Positions 8,558-17,169 of a stretch of DNA of 64,000 bases are shown in pieces. The position numbers were made by a program, and so were the translations under genes. The DNA comes from Fontimonas thermophila (lineage in GTDB: Bacteria > Pseudomonadota > Gammaproteobacteria > Nevskiales > Nevskiaceae), in NCBI RefSeq assembly GCF_900113085.1, contig NZ_FOOC01000003.1:264345-328344 (forward strand), written 5' to 3'. The number at the start of each line of letters is the position of its first letter. Position 1 is the first letter of the stretch. Under the pieces are notes generated by a model that was given only the letters and a program-made list of their open reading frames with translations, made no database searches and was not told where the DNA came from.

Positions 8558-10786
8558 GTGTCGAAACGCAGCCTCATCCGACTGTCGATCAGCCTGGCTG
8601 TATTCGCCCTGTTTCTTTTGCACACGGCGCGCTGGGCTCCGCTACGTCTGCTTGAAGTCGTCGAGGATTTCACCTACGACGCGCGCGTGCTGCTGACGTT
8701 GCCCGGCACGCCGGATCCCAAGGTCGTGATCGTCGATCTGGACGAGCGCAGTCTGGCGGCCGAAGGCTGGCCGTGGTCGCGCGACAAGCTGGCGAATCTG
8801 GTGGATCAGCTGTTCGACCGCTACAAAGTCCGTGTCCTGGGATTCGACATCGTCTTCTCCGAGCCCGATGATGAGGCTCTGGCGCTGTGGCAGCGGCTCT
8901 TGAGTCAGGATTTCGCCCAGGTTCCCGAGGTGGTGGCGCGCGCCGAGGACATCCGCCGCCAACTCGATTACGACGCCCGTTTCGCCCAGGCCTTGAGCGG
9001 TCGCCCGGTCGTGCTGGGATTTTTCTTCAAGCGCTTTGTGCCGGAGGGCGAGCAGGCGGCGACCGGCGCGTTGTGCGCGCCGTTGATCGATGCCCAGGCC
9101 GCACGCCTGTATGACGTTGATTTCATCAAGCCTCAGGGCTACGGTGGCAATGTTGCGCGGTTGCAGGCGGCAACGCCGTATTGCGGCTTTTTCGACAACC
9201 CGGTCGCGGTCGAGGACGACGGGGTTTACCGGCGCGTGCCGCTGATGCAGCAATACGATGGCGCGGTCTATCCGTCACTGGCCTTGTCGATCGTGCGGCT
9301 GGCGCTGGGTAATCCGCCGGTGGAACTGGAGTTCGAACCGCCCGACGTGCGCACGTCGCTGCATCTCGAGCGTGTGCGCATCGGATCGCTCGCGGTGCCG
9401 GTCGATGAGCATGTCGCAGCCTACGTGCCATACCGGGGCGATAACCGAACCTTCCATTACGTCTCTGCGGTGGATGTGCTGCACGGCACGGTGGCCAATC
9501 CGGCGTTGCTCGATGGTGCCATCGTGCTGATGGGGACCAGCGCGGCCGGTTTGCTGGATTTGCGCAGCACGCCGGTCAACAAGGTGTTCACCGGCGTTGA
9601 GGTCCACGCCAATCTGGTGTCGGGGATGCTCGAAAACCGCATCCACCAGCGGGCGCCGTATTACATGGGCATCGAGGCCGTGATGCACCTGGCGATCGCG
9701 CTGCTGCTGGCTTGGGCTTTTTCAAAGCTCTCGGCGCCGGCGAGTGCCGCCATCGGCTTCGGTGCGATCGCGGCGATCATCGCGCTCGCACTCGGGCTTT
9801 GGAGCAAGGCCCAGTTCATCATGCCCCTCGGCGTACCAGTGATTTTCACCCTGGCGCTGTTCATGGCGCATCTGCTCTACGGCTATTTCATCGAGTCGCG
9901 CGGCAAGCGTGAGATCGCAAGACTCTTCGGCCAGTATGTGCCCCCCGAGCTGGTCGAGGAGATGGCGGCGCATCCCGACTCGATCTCGATGGAGGGCGAG
10001 AGCCGGGAGATGACCGTGCTGTTTTCCGACGTGCGCGGCTTTACCAGCATTTCCGAGAAGCTCGACGCGCGCGAGCTCGCCCGGCTGATGAACCGTTTCC
10101 TCACCCAGCAGACCGGCGTGATCCAGCGCCATCGCGGCACCATCGACAAGTACATGGGCGATGCGATCATGGCGTTTTGGGGGGCGCCGCTGCCGGATTC
10201 CGGGCATGCCGTGCACGCGCTGCTCGCGGCGATGGAGATGGTGCGCTCGGTGCGCGAGCTCGACGCCGAGTTCGAAGCCCGCGGCTGGCCCAAGCTGCAC
10301 ATCGGCGTGGGCCTGAGTACCGGCAAGATGAACGTCGGCAACATGGGATCGGAGTTTCGCATGGCCTATACGGTCATGGGCGATGCGGTGAATCTGGGGT
10401 CCCGTCTCGAGGGGCTGACCAAGGAATACGGCGTATCGATCATTTGCTCGGAGGCAACGCGCCTGGCCGCACCGTCCGACTGGGCGTTCCGCGAGCTGGA
10501 TCTGGTGCGGGTCAAGGGCAAGCAGGAGCCGGTGGCGATCTACGAGCCGATGGGACCGAAGGATGCGCTCGATCCTGCGCTGCGCCAGGATCTGGCCCGG
10601 CATCGCGGTGCCCTCAAGCTGTACCGCGCCCAGCAGTGGGACGCGGCCGAGCTGGAATTCTTCCAGTTGCAGCAGTCGGGGCGTCCGCACCGGGTCTATG
10701 AGCTGTTCATCGAACGCATCATGTATTTGCGCGAGCATCCCCCCGGCAAGGATTGGGATGGTGCATTCACGTTCACCCACAAGTGA
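8558..10786 (+). CDS. CHASE2-domain class III adenylate/guanylate cyclase
   Basis: This is a membrane-bound signalling enzyme predicted to make cAMP or cGMP. The 742-residue protein has a short N-terminal membrane anchor and an extracytoplasmic CHASE2 sensor domain (about 35-345). Three closely spaced membrane helices follow (about 371-391, 396-416, 420-443), then a class III cyclase domain from about 484 to 660. The metal-binding aspartates are in FSDVRGF (Asp 491) and YMGDAIMAFWG (Asp 535), and VMGDAVNLGSRLEG is also present. GTG 8558 is chosen because GGGGGAG precedes it. The frame is open further upstream but overlaps gspC. The stimulus and the product nucleotide are not known. Confidence 0.88.
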   Translation: MSKRSLIRLSISLAVFALFLLHTARWAPLRLLEVVEDFTYDARVLLTLPGTPDPKVVIVDLDERSLAAEGWPWSRDKLANLVDQLFDRYKVRVLGFDIVFSEPDDEALALWQRLLSQDFAQVPEVVARAEDIRRQLDYDARFAQALSGRPVVLGFFFKRFVPEGEQAATGALCAPLIDAQAARLYDVDFIKPQGYGGNVARLQAATPYCGFFDNPVAVEDDGVYRRVPLMQQYDGAVYPSLALSIVRLALGNPPVELEFEPPDVRTSLHLERVRIGSLAVPVDEHVAAYVPYRGDNRTFHYVSAVDVLHGTVANPALLDGAIVLMGTSAAGLLDLRSTPVNKVFTGVEVHANLVSGMLENRIHQRAPYYMGIEAVMHLAIALLLAWAFSKLSAPASAAIGFGAIAAIIALALGLWSKAQFIMPLGVPVIFTLALFMAHLLYGYFIESRGKREIARLFGQYVPPELVEEMAAHPDSISMEGESREMTVLFSDVRGFTSISEKLDARELARLMNRFLTQQTGVIQRHRGTIDKYMGDAIMAFWGAPLPDSGHAVHALLAAMEMVRSVRELDAEFEARGWPKLHIGVGLSTGKMNVGNMGSEFRMAYTVMGDAVNLGSRLEGLTKEYGVSIICSEATRLAAPSDWAFRELDLVRVKGKQEPVAIYEPMGPKDALDPALRQDLARHRGALKLYRAQQWDAAELEFFQLQQSGRPHRVYELFIERIMYLREHPPGKDWDGAFTFTHK

Positions 10787-10818
10787 CCATCGTTTGAGCG
10801 GACCATCCAGGAGGGTGT

Positions 10819-11985
10819 ATGGCGGCTGTTTTCGACTGGCGTGATCCGCTCGGGCTGGAGCGCCAGCTCAGCGCCGACGAGCGCCTGGTCCGCGACAACG
10901 CGCGGGCCTACGCCCAGGAGCGGTTGCTGCCGCGGATCAAGACGGCGTTCCGGGAAGAGCGCTTCGATCGCGAGGTCCTGCGTGAGCTCGGGGCGCTGGG
11001 GTTGCTGGGCATCGGCCTGGAGGGCGAGGCTTGTCCCGGCGGCAGCCAGGTGATGTACGGCCTGGTGGCGCGTGAACTCGAACGCGTGGATTCGGCGTAC
11101 CGCTCGGCGCTGTCGGTGCAATCGAGTCTGGTCATGTATCCGATCCTGGCTTACGCCGCGCCGCCCGTGCGGCAGCGCTGGCTGCCGCTGCTGGCGAGCG
11201 GGGAGGCGGTGGGGGCTTTCGGGCTGACCGAGCCGGATCACGGGTCCGATCCGGGGGGCATGTCGGCCCGGGCGCACCGCGACGCCGGTGGCTGGGTGCT
11301 CGAGGGGGTCAAGAGCTGGATCAGCCATGCCCCGGTTGCCGATGTTTTCGTCGTCTGGGCGCGCGACGACGAGGGCGCACTGCGGGGTTTCGTGCTCGAG
11401 CGCGGCATGGCGGGGCTGTCCACGCCGCGGATCGAGGGCAAGCTGTCGCTGCGTGCCTCGGTGACCGGCCAGATCGTGCTCGACGGGGTGCGGGTGCCGG
11501 AGATCCAGCGGCTCGATGTCATCGGTTTGCGCGGCCCTTTCAGTTGCCTGAACAAGGCCCGCTACGGCATTTGCTGGGGTGCGCTGGGGGCGGCCGAGAC
11601 CTGCTGGCTGACGGCGCGGGATTATGTCGTCGAGCGCCGCCAGTTCGGGCGGCCGCTCGCATCCAACCAATTGATCCAAAAGAAACTTGCCGACATGCAA
11701 ACGGATATCGCGCTGGGTTTGCAAGCGGCGCTGCGGCTCGGGCGCATGTTCGACGCCGGCGAGGCGAGCCCCGAGGCGGTGTCCCTGCTCAAACGCCACA
11801 ACTGTCGCCAGGCCCTGGCGATCGCGCGTGCGGCACGCGACATGCTCGGGGCCAATGGCATCAGCGAGGATTACCCGGTGATGCGGCACTTGTTGAACCT
11901 GGAGACGGTCAATACCTACGAAGGGACGGAGGACATCCATGCTCTCATCCTCGGGCGTGCACAGACCGGTTTGTCGGCTTTCTGA
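10819..11985 (+). CDS. gcdH: Glutaryl-CoA dehydrogenase
   Basis: A 388-residue FAD-dependent acyl-CoA dehydrogenase that closely resembles glutaryl-CoA dehydrogenase, which converts glutaryl-CoA to crotonyl-CoA in lysine and tryptophan breakdown. Supporting motifs are the [12 protein letters not shown] stretch (about 95-106) typical of this subfamily, [12 protein letters not shown] (flavin site, about 134-145) and [16 protein letters not shown] near the C-terminus. The last holds the catalytic glutamate (Glu in YEGT). An AGGAGG ribosome-binding site lies just before the ATG. It stands alone between the cyclase and clpS. Family assignment is firm; the substrate assignment rests on motif resemblance. 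Confidence 0.87.
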   Translation: MAAVFDWRDPLGLERQLSADERLVRDNARAYAQERLLPRIKTAFREERFDREVLRELGALGLLGIGLEGEACPGGSQVMYGLVARELERVDSAYRSALSVQSSLVMYPILAYAAPPVRQRWLPLLASGEAVGAFGLTEPDHGSDPGGMSARAHRDAGGWVLEGVKSWISHAPVADVFVVWARDDEGALRGFVLERGMAGLSTPRIEGKLSLRASVTGQIVLDGVRVPEIQRLDVIGLRGPFSCLNKARYGICWGALGAAETCWLTARDYVVERRQFGRPLASNQLIQKKLADMQTDIALGLQAALRLGRMFDAGEASPEAVSLLKRHNCRQALAIARAARDMLGANGISEDYPVMRHLLNLETVNTYEGTEDIHALILGRAQTGLSAF

Positions 11986-12048
11986 AGCCGTTCAGCGCGT
12001 TGTCGGCCCAGCGGTTGCGGCCGTCTCCACCGCGTGGACCTGCGGCGC

Positions 12049-12054
12049 TACACT
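12049..12054 (+). promoter_or_regulatory. Candidate -10 box for clpS
   Basis: TACACT, preceded by GGCGC, lies 81 bases before the clpS ATG within the 150-base gcdH-clpS gap. It resembles the CTATACT-type boxes seen before other genes in this window. No matching -35 hexamer can be named, so this is only a suggestion. Confidence 0.3.
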
Positions 12055-12135
12055 GAAAGCCTTGGATGGACCGTGGATCGCCTGCGGTGCGCGCCGAGGT
12101 TCGGCAGGGCACCGGCGGATACAGGGCTTGCATCG

Positions 12136-12456
12136 ATGAGCAACGAGGTTAGGAAAGATTCTGGACAGGGCATTGCGCTGGAAGAAGCCAAGCCCAAGCT
12201 TCAGCATCCGCCTATGTACAAGGTGGTGATGCTCAACGACGACTATACGCCGATGGATTTCGTGGTCCAGGTTTTGCAGCGGTTTTTCCATCATCCACGC
12301 GAGAAAGCGGTGCAGATCATGCTGCAGATTCACACCCAGGGTCGCGGGGTCGCCGGCGTTTTTCCGGCGGAAATCGCCGAAACCAAGACCGCACAGGTCA
12401 ACAGCTATGCGCGTCAGCACCAGCATCCGCTGTTGACCGTGATGGAGAAGACTTGA
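12136..12456 (+). CDS. clpS: ATP-dependent Clp protease adaptor ClpS (N-recognin)
   Basis: ClpS binds proteins with destabilising N-terminal residues and hands them to ClpA for ClpAP degradation. The 106-residue protein has a flexible N-terminal tail of about 25 residues and the core [18 protein letters not shown], including the NDDYTPM ligand-pocket motif. [13 protein letters not shown] and the C-terminal HPLLTVMEK follow, all conserved in the family. The start at MSNEVRK gives the normal family length. The longer open frame (to 12034) adds an unsupported leader. clpA follows after 37 bases. Confidence 0.96.
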   Translation: MSNEVRKDSGQGIALEEAKPKLQHPPMYKVVMLNDDYTPMDFVVQVLQRFFHHPREKAVQIMLQIHTQGRGVAGVFPAEIAETKTAQVNSYARQHQHPLLTVMEKT

Positions 12457-12493
12457 CCGCGGTTGCCACTGGCGCCGCTGTGGAGCGTAAGCC

Positions 12494-14773
12494 ATGTTGT
12501 CCGAAGATCTGCAAAAAGCCCTCGATGCCGCCTTCGTCTCGGCGCGGATGGAAGGTCACGAGCTGCTGACCGTGGAGCATCTGCTGCTTGCACTGCTGTC
12601 GGACACGCAGGTATCCGAAGCGCTGACCGCAGCCGGTGCCGACACCGACAAGCTCGAGGAAGGGCTCAGGGATTACATCCGCACGCACGTCCAGTCGGTC
12701 AAGGACGCCGACAGGCATGAGGTGCAGCCGACGCTGTCGTTCCAGCGTGTCTTGCAGCGCGCGATCTACCACGTGCAGGCGGCCGGCAAGAAGCATGTGA
12801 CCACGCTCAACGTGCTGGTCGCCATTTTCTCGGAGAAGGATACGCACGCTGTCTATCTGCTCGGCGAGCAGGGTGTGACCCGTCTCGACATCGTCAATTT
12901 CATTTCGCACGGCATTGCCAAGAACGGCGCGATTCAGGACAAGCCGGCGGATTCCGAGGAACGCGACGATGCCGGCGACAAGACGCAAGCCGGGCAGGGT
13001 GCGCTCGAGCAATACGCGGTGAACCTCAACGAGCGTGCGGCGCAGGGTGCGATCGATCCCCTGATCGGGCGCGATCTCGAAATCGAGCGAGTGATGCAGA
13101 CGCTGTGCCGCCGGCGCAAGAACAACCCGCTGCTGGTCGGCGAGGCCGGCGTCGGCAAAACCGCAATCGCAGAGGGGCTGGCCTGGCTCATCGTCGAGGG
13201 TCGTGTGCCCGACCTGCTCCGGCATGCCGTCGTCTACAGCCTCGATCTGGGATCGCTGATCGCCGGGACCAAGTACCGCGGCGATTTCGAAAAGCGCTTC
13301 AAAGCCGTCATCGCGGAGCTGCAACGACGGCCTGGATCGATCGTCTTCATTGACGAAATCCACATGATCATCGGTGCCGGCGCCGCCAGCGGTGGCGTCA
13401 TGGATGCATCCAATCTGCTCAAGCCACTGCTGGCTTCCGGGCAGATCCGGTGTATCGGATCGACCACGTACCAGGAATATCGCGGCATTTTCGAGAAAGA
13501 CCGCGCGCTCGCGCGGCGCTTCCAGAAGATCGACGTCGGCGAGCCCAGCATCGAGGATACGGTGAAGATCCTCGAAGGTTTGCGTGCACGTTTCGAAGAG
13601 CACCATCAGGTTCAGTTCACGCGTGGGGCACTGCGCTCCGCGGTGGAGCTGTCGGCCCGGCATATCACCGACCGACACTTGCCGGACAAGGCCATCGATG
13701 TCATCGATGAAGCGGCGGCGCGGTTGCGCCTGCTGCCGGAGTCCAGGCGCCGCAAGACCGTTCAGGTACGCGACATCGAGGAAACCGTCGCGCGTATCGC
13801 ACGCATCCCGCCCAAAAGCGTCTCGGCCAACGACCGGGACCGTCTGGCGACGCTGGAGCGCGATCTCAAGCTCGTGATCTTCGGCCAGGACCAGGCCATC
13901 GAGCAGCTCACGGCATGCATCAAGCTCGCCCGATCGGGCCTGGGCAATCCGGAGAAACCGATCGGCAGTTTCCTGTTCGCCGGTCCGACCGGCGTGGGCA
14001 AGACCGAAGTCACGCGCCAGCTCGCCCAGCTTCTGGGCATCGAGCTGATCCGCTTCGACATGTCCGAGTACATGGAGCGGCACACCGTCTCGCGTCTGAT
14101 CGGTGCGCCTCCCGGCTATGTCGGATTCGATCAAGGCGGGTTGCTGACCGAAGCGGTGATCAAGCATCCGCACGCCGTCGTGCTGCTCGACGAAATCGAG
14201 AAAGCGCATCCGGACGTATTCAACCTGCTGCTGCAGGTGATGGACCATGGTGCATTGACCGACAACAACGGCCGCAGGGCGGATTTTCGCAATGTCATCC
14301 TGGTGATGACGACCAACGCCGGGGCCGAGGAGTCTTCGCGGCGCACGATGGGCTTCGCCGAGCAAAGCCACCAGACCGATGCGATGGAGGCGATCCGCCG
14401 CCTGTTCACGCCGGAGTTCCGCAACCGGCTGGATGCCATCGTGCAGTTTGCGCCGCTCGGTCAGGCCGAGATCCTGCGCGTGGTCGACAAATTCCTGATG
14501 CAGCTGGAGGAGCAGCTCGGTGCCAAGGGTGTGCAGCTGGAGGTCGATGAATCCGCGCGCCTGTGGCTTTCGCAGCGCGGTTACGATCCGAAGATGGGCG
14601 CCCGCCCGATGGCGCGTGTGATCCAGGAGAACCTCAAGCGCCCGCTCGCGGAAGAGCTCTTGTTCGGCAAGCTCGCCAACGGTGGCCGCGTGCACGTCAC
14701 CCTCGGCGGCGATGGCGCACTCACGTTCGAGATCGAAGGCCGCGAAAAGTCCTCGCAGCTCGAACCTGTGTGA
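12494..14773 (+). CDS. clpA: ATP-dependent Clp protease ATP-binding subunit ClpA
   Basis: ClpA is the AAA+ unfoldase that works with ClpP and receives substrates from ClpS. The 759-residue protein has the N-terminal double Clp repeat (about 1-145) that docks ClpS and an acidic linker (about 148-170). The first AAA module has Walker A GEAGVGKT at 216-223, and the second has GPTGVGKT near 497-504. The ClpP-docking loop lies before [10 protein letters not shown], where a TMGF tripeptide stands in place of the IGL seen in E. coli ClpA. Length is normal. It is part of the N-degron cluster and convergent with infA. Confidence 0.97.
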   Translation: MLSEDLQKALDAAFVSARMEGHELLTVEHLLLALLSDTQVSEALTAAGADTDKLEEGLRDYIRTHVQSVKDADRHEVQPTLSFQRVLQRAIYHVQAAGKKHVTTLNVLVAIFSEKDTHAVYLLGEQGVTRLDIVNFISHGIAKNGAIQDKPADSEERDDAGDKTQAGQGALEQYAVNLNERAAQGAIDPLIGRDLEIERVMQTLCRRRKNNPLLVGEAGVGKTAIAEGLAWLIVEGRVPDLLRHAVVYSLDLGSLIAGTKYRGDFEKRFKAVIAELQRRPGSIVFIDEIHMIIGAGAASGGVMDASNLLKPLLASGQIRCIGSTTYQEYRGIFEKDRALARRFQKIDVGEPSIEDTVKILEGLRARFEEHHQVQFTRGALRSAVELSARHITDRHLPDKAIDVIDEAAARLRLLPESRRRKTVQVRDIEETVARIARIPPKSVSANDRDRLATLERDLKLVIFGQDQAIEQLTACIKLARSGLGNPEKPIGSFLFAGPTGVGKTEVTRQLAQLLGIELIRFDMSEYMERHTVSRLIGAPPGYVGFDQGGLLTEAVIKHPHAVVLLDEIEKAHPDVFNLLLQVMDHGALTDNNGRRADFRNVILVMTTNAGAEESSRRTMGFAEQSHQTDAMEAIRRLFTPEFRNRLDAIVQFAPLGQAEILRVVDKFLMQLEEQLGAKGVQLEVDESARLWLSQRGYDPKMGARPMARVIQENLKRPLAEELLFGKLANGGRVHVTLGGDGALTFEIEGREKSSQLEPV

Positions 14774-14864
14774 AGGAGCACCACTGGTGACCTCGCCCTG
14801 CTGATGCAGGTTCGGTCGGGGCATTCCCGGCGCGGCAGGTGCAGCGGGCTCGATCTGACCTGGC

Positions 14865-15083
14865 TTATTTGTCGCGGAAGGTGATCCGGCCCTTGGTCAG
14901 GTCGTAAGGTGTGAGCTGAACGGTGACTTTGTCGCCGGTGAGGATGCGGATGTAGTGCTTGCGCATCCGCCCAGAGATATGGGCGATGACCACGTGCCCG
15001 TTTTCCAACTTGACGCGAAACGTCGTGTTGGGCAGCGTCTCCACCACCACGCCGTTCATCTCGATGTGATCTTCCTTCGCCAT
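14865..15083 (-). CDS. infA: Translation initiation factor IF-1
   Basis: IF-1 is the small OB-fold factor that blocks the ribosomal A site during initiation. The 72-residue product starts [11 protein letters not shown] and ends KGRITFRDK, with the conserved [22 protein letters not shown] core, and matches the family over its full length. The open frame extends 26 codons upstream, but that part has no homology and holds a perfect -10 box. It lies between clpA (convergent) and bpt/aat (same strand upstream), as in Pseudomonas. Confidence 0.98.
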   Translation of the reverse strand: MAKEDHIEMNGVVVETLPNTTFRVKLENGHVVIAHISGRMRKHYIRILTGDKVTVQLTPYDLTKGRITFRDK

Positions 15084-15111
15084 ACGCTCCGCCATGCCCA
15101 AAGAGGCGTGC

Positions 15112-15140
15112 ATTATAGGGAAGTGGCGCGGAAATGTTCG
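15112..15140 (-). promoter_or_regulatory. Promoter of infA
   Basis: Read leftward there is a perfect TATAAT (15112-15117). A weak -35 candidate, CGAACA, lies 17 bases further up at 15135-15140. Transcription would start near 15105, leaving a leader of about 20 bases before the infA ATG. The -10 match is exact; the -35 is only partial. Confidence 0.6.
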
Positions 15141-15173
15141 CTCGCCGACGGCTGTCGGCATGCCAGGCGCAGG

Positions 15174-15881
15174 CTACTGCCGGTCAAGACTCCAGCCGCC
15201 GCTGCCCAGGATTTCCAGAGGCTGGAAACGTTGCTTGTAGGCCATTTTCCGGCTCTCCGGCACCCAGTAGCCGAGGTAAACGTGGCTCAAGCCCTCTTCG
15301 CGCGCGTGCTGGATCTGGTGCAACACCGCCAGCGTGCCGAGGCTGCGCGATGCCGCTGCCGGGTCGAAGAAGGTATAAACCGCGGACAGTGCCCGCGGCA
15401 GATGGTCGACGACGGCGACGCTGAGCAGGCGCCCATTCTTGCGGAAGCACCAGTAACGCACGGGTGCCCAGGGGCATTCGAGGAAGCCGTGGAAGGCATG
15501 GCGGTCGTCAGGATCCATGCCGCCATCGGCGTGGCGACCGAGCAGATACTTGCGGTATAGCGCGTAATGTTCGTCGCCGAGCGTATGCTCGAGTGTAAGA
15601 TCGAGGTCGGTATTGATCTTGAGGCAACGCCGCTGTGCGCGGTTGGGGTGGAATTGGGCGACCGGAATGCGGGCTGGGATGCAGCATGCGCAATCCCGGC
15701 AATGCGGTCGGTAGACATGCCCGCCGCTGCGGCGGAAACCGAGTTCGAGCAGACGCTCGTAGCGCGGCGGATTGAGCCGCCACTGCGGATCGACGAAAGC
15801 GCTGCGCGCGATACGACCCGCCAGGTAGCCGCAGGCATGTTCGGCGCTGAGGTAGAGCCGTACTGGCTGGACGTCGTTCAC
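15174..15881 (-). CDS. bpt: Aspartate/glutamate leucyltransferase Bpt
   Basis: Bpt attaches leucine from Leu-tRNA to proteins whose N-terminus is Asp or Glu, which marks them for ClpS/ClpAP. The 235-residue protein has the ATE/Bpt family N-terminal half with the cysteine-rich HVYRPHCRDCACCIPARIPV segment (about residues 48-67) and a GNAT-like C-terminal half (YTFFDPAAASRSLGT, VYLGYWV). GTG 15881 overlaps the aat TGA in a GTGA arrangement, so translation is probably coupled. The reading frame runs further upstream inside aat and is not used. Confidence 0.93.
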   Translation of the reverse strand: MNDVQPVRLYLSAEHACGYLAGRIARSAFVDPQWRLNPPRYERLLELGFRRSGGHVYRPHCRDCACCIPARIPVAQFHPNRAQRRCLKINTDLDLTLEHTLGDEHYALYRKYLLGRHADGGMDPDDRHAFHGFLECPWAPVRYWCFRKNGRLLSVAVVDHLPRALSAVYTFFDPAAASRSLGTLAVLHQIQHAREEGLSHVYLGYWVPESRKMAYKQRFQPLEILGSGGWSLDRQ

Positions 15882-16621
15882 GGTGGCAGATGGGCTGGGT
15901 CGGCCGGCCGCTCGATCTCGAAGTGCCAGCGCGACGGAAGACGCCCGCCGTCCTGTGCGAGTGCAAGGCGCCGCAAGAAGTCGCTGCGCGGCAGCTCGAT
16001 GGCGCCGAGACTGCGCAAATGTGCCGAGCTGACCTGACAGTCGATCAGATCGAACGCCCAGTTTTCGAGCTGCCGGCACAGCCAGTACAGGGCGATCTTG
16101 GAGCCATCGTCGATCCGCGAGAACATGGATTCGCCGAAAAAGATGCGCCCCAGCGCCACGCCGTACAGCCCGCCGACCAGTACGCCGGCGCGCCAGACCT
16201 CGACGCTATGCGCATGGCCCCGCTCGTAGAGCTGGCGGTAGGCGTGGCGCATGTCGTCGCCAAGCCAGGTACCGCGGCTGTTTCCGCGCGGGGCGGCGCA
16301 GGCCGCCAGCACGCCATCGAAATCCCGGTCCATGGTGACTGCGTAGTCGGCCCGGCGCAGCGTGCGACGCAGTGAACGCGATACGTGCAGGTCCGCCGGT
16401 ATGAGGACCGCACGCGGATCGGGGCACCACCAGAGGATGGGCTCGTCGGGGTTGTACCAGGGAAAGATGCCTTGGGCGTAGGCGCGCAGCAGTCGCGTAA
16501 CCGACAGGTCACCACCGATCGCCAGCAGTCCATTGGGTTCGCGCATCGCCAGATGCGCGGGCGGGAAAGGCTGGTGCGGGTTGCGCGGATCCAGCCAGTG
16601 CAGACGGACCGGGCTATCCAT
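15878..16621 (-). CDS. aat: Leucyl/phenylalanyl-tRNA--protein transferase
   Basis: Aat adds Leu or Phe from aminoacyl-tRNA to N-terminal Lys or Arg, creating N-degrons for ClpS. The 247-residue protein carries the family signatures FPPAHLAMREPNGLLAIGGDL, YAQGIFPWYN and PILWWCPDPRAVL in the first 75 residues. FFGESMFSR and DGSKIAL follow near residues 155-170. ATG at 16621 (MDSPVRLHWLDP) gives the usual length; the frame is open 11 codons more. The stop overlaps the bpt start. With bpt, clpS and clpA it makes a complete N-degron pathway. Confidence 0.96.
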   Translation of the reverse strand: MDSPVRLHWLDPRNPHQPFPPAHLAMREPNGLLAIGGDLSVTRLLRAYAQGIFPWYNPDEPILWWCPDPRAVLIPADLHVSRSLRRTLRRADYAVTMDRDFDGVLAACAAPRGNSRGTWLGDDMRHAYRQLYERGHAHSVEVWRAGVLVGGLYGVALGRIFFGESMFSRIDDGSKIALYWLCRQLENWAFDLIDCQVSSAHLRSLGAIELPRSDFLRRLALAQDGGRLPSRWHFEIERPADPAHLPP

Positions 16622-16693
16622 GTCGGCTAGGCGGGGTGGCGTCACGCCAAGCATACGCCAGCGCGCCGGCGGCGCCCACCACCGGCATGCCCG

Positions 16694-17029
16694 TCAGTGA
16701 AAGGTCGGTGCCACTGCGGGCAGATCGCGCAAGGCCCACTGCACGACGGCATCGTGCTCGAAGCGGGTGATCGGCTCGGATTCGGCAGGCGGGCCTGCTT
16801 CGGACAGGCGACCGTGTTCGTCGAAATGGATTCGCGCACCAACGGTCTGGATGCGCAGTTCGTCGCTGTCCGGCACGTTCTCCAGCGTCAGTTGCAGGTA
16901 ACGCAGATCATGTCCGGCGAACTCGGGCAACCGGCCAGCGCCGGCTGCGATCAGGGCTGCCTGTTCCGGCGTGAACTCACGGATGGTGCCCTCCGGCGTC
17001 AATACGAAATGGCGTGTCTGGATCGTCAT
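16694..17029 (-). CDS. Hypothetical protein, 111 residues
   Basis: I do not recognise this protein. It is 111 residues long, acidic and soluble, with no cysteine, no signal peptide and no membrane segment. It starts MTIQTRHFVLTPEG and has a regular alternation of strands and short helices. The second half (QTVGARIHFDEHGRLSEAG) looks like a beta hairpin. It occupies the position between aat and ftsK where Pseudomonas has trxB. Only a weak AGAG lies before the ATG. Compact codon use and the lack of another frame over the same DNA support it as real, but the function is unknown. Confidence 0.6.
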   Translation of the reverse strand: MTIQTRHFVLTPEGTIREFTPEQAALIAAGAGRLPEFAGHDLRYLQLTLENVPDSDELRIQTVGARIHFDEHGRLSEAGPPAESEPITRFEHDAVVQWALRDLPAVAPTFH

Positions 17030-17138
17030 GATCGACTCTGCAAACCCGTCTCTAACCGTTTGACCGTCACGGTATATGAAGGTTTACGGCCGTCTTTCAA
17101 GAGGCTTGAGGCGCAGCGGTGAGCGTCTTCGCCTCCGC

Positions 17139-17144
17139 TATACT
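17139..17144 (+). promoter_or_regulatory. Candidate -10 box for ftsK
   Basis: TATACT in the context CGCTATACTCC lies exactly 25 bases before the ftsK ATG at 17170. The same CTATACTCC sequence lies exactly 25 bases before the gspA GTG. The best upstream -35-like hexamer, TTGAGG at 17106, is 27 bases away, which is too far, so the promoter is incomplete as read. Confidence 0.45.
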
Positions 17145-17169
17145 CCCTCTGTTCGATTCCACCGTCCGC

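Noticed and set aside
12398..14824. 808-codon open frame antisense to clpA
   Set aside because: Mirror frame of a conserved gene with no family motif.
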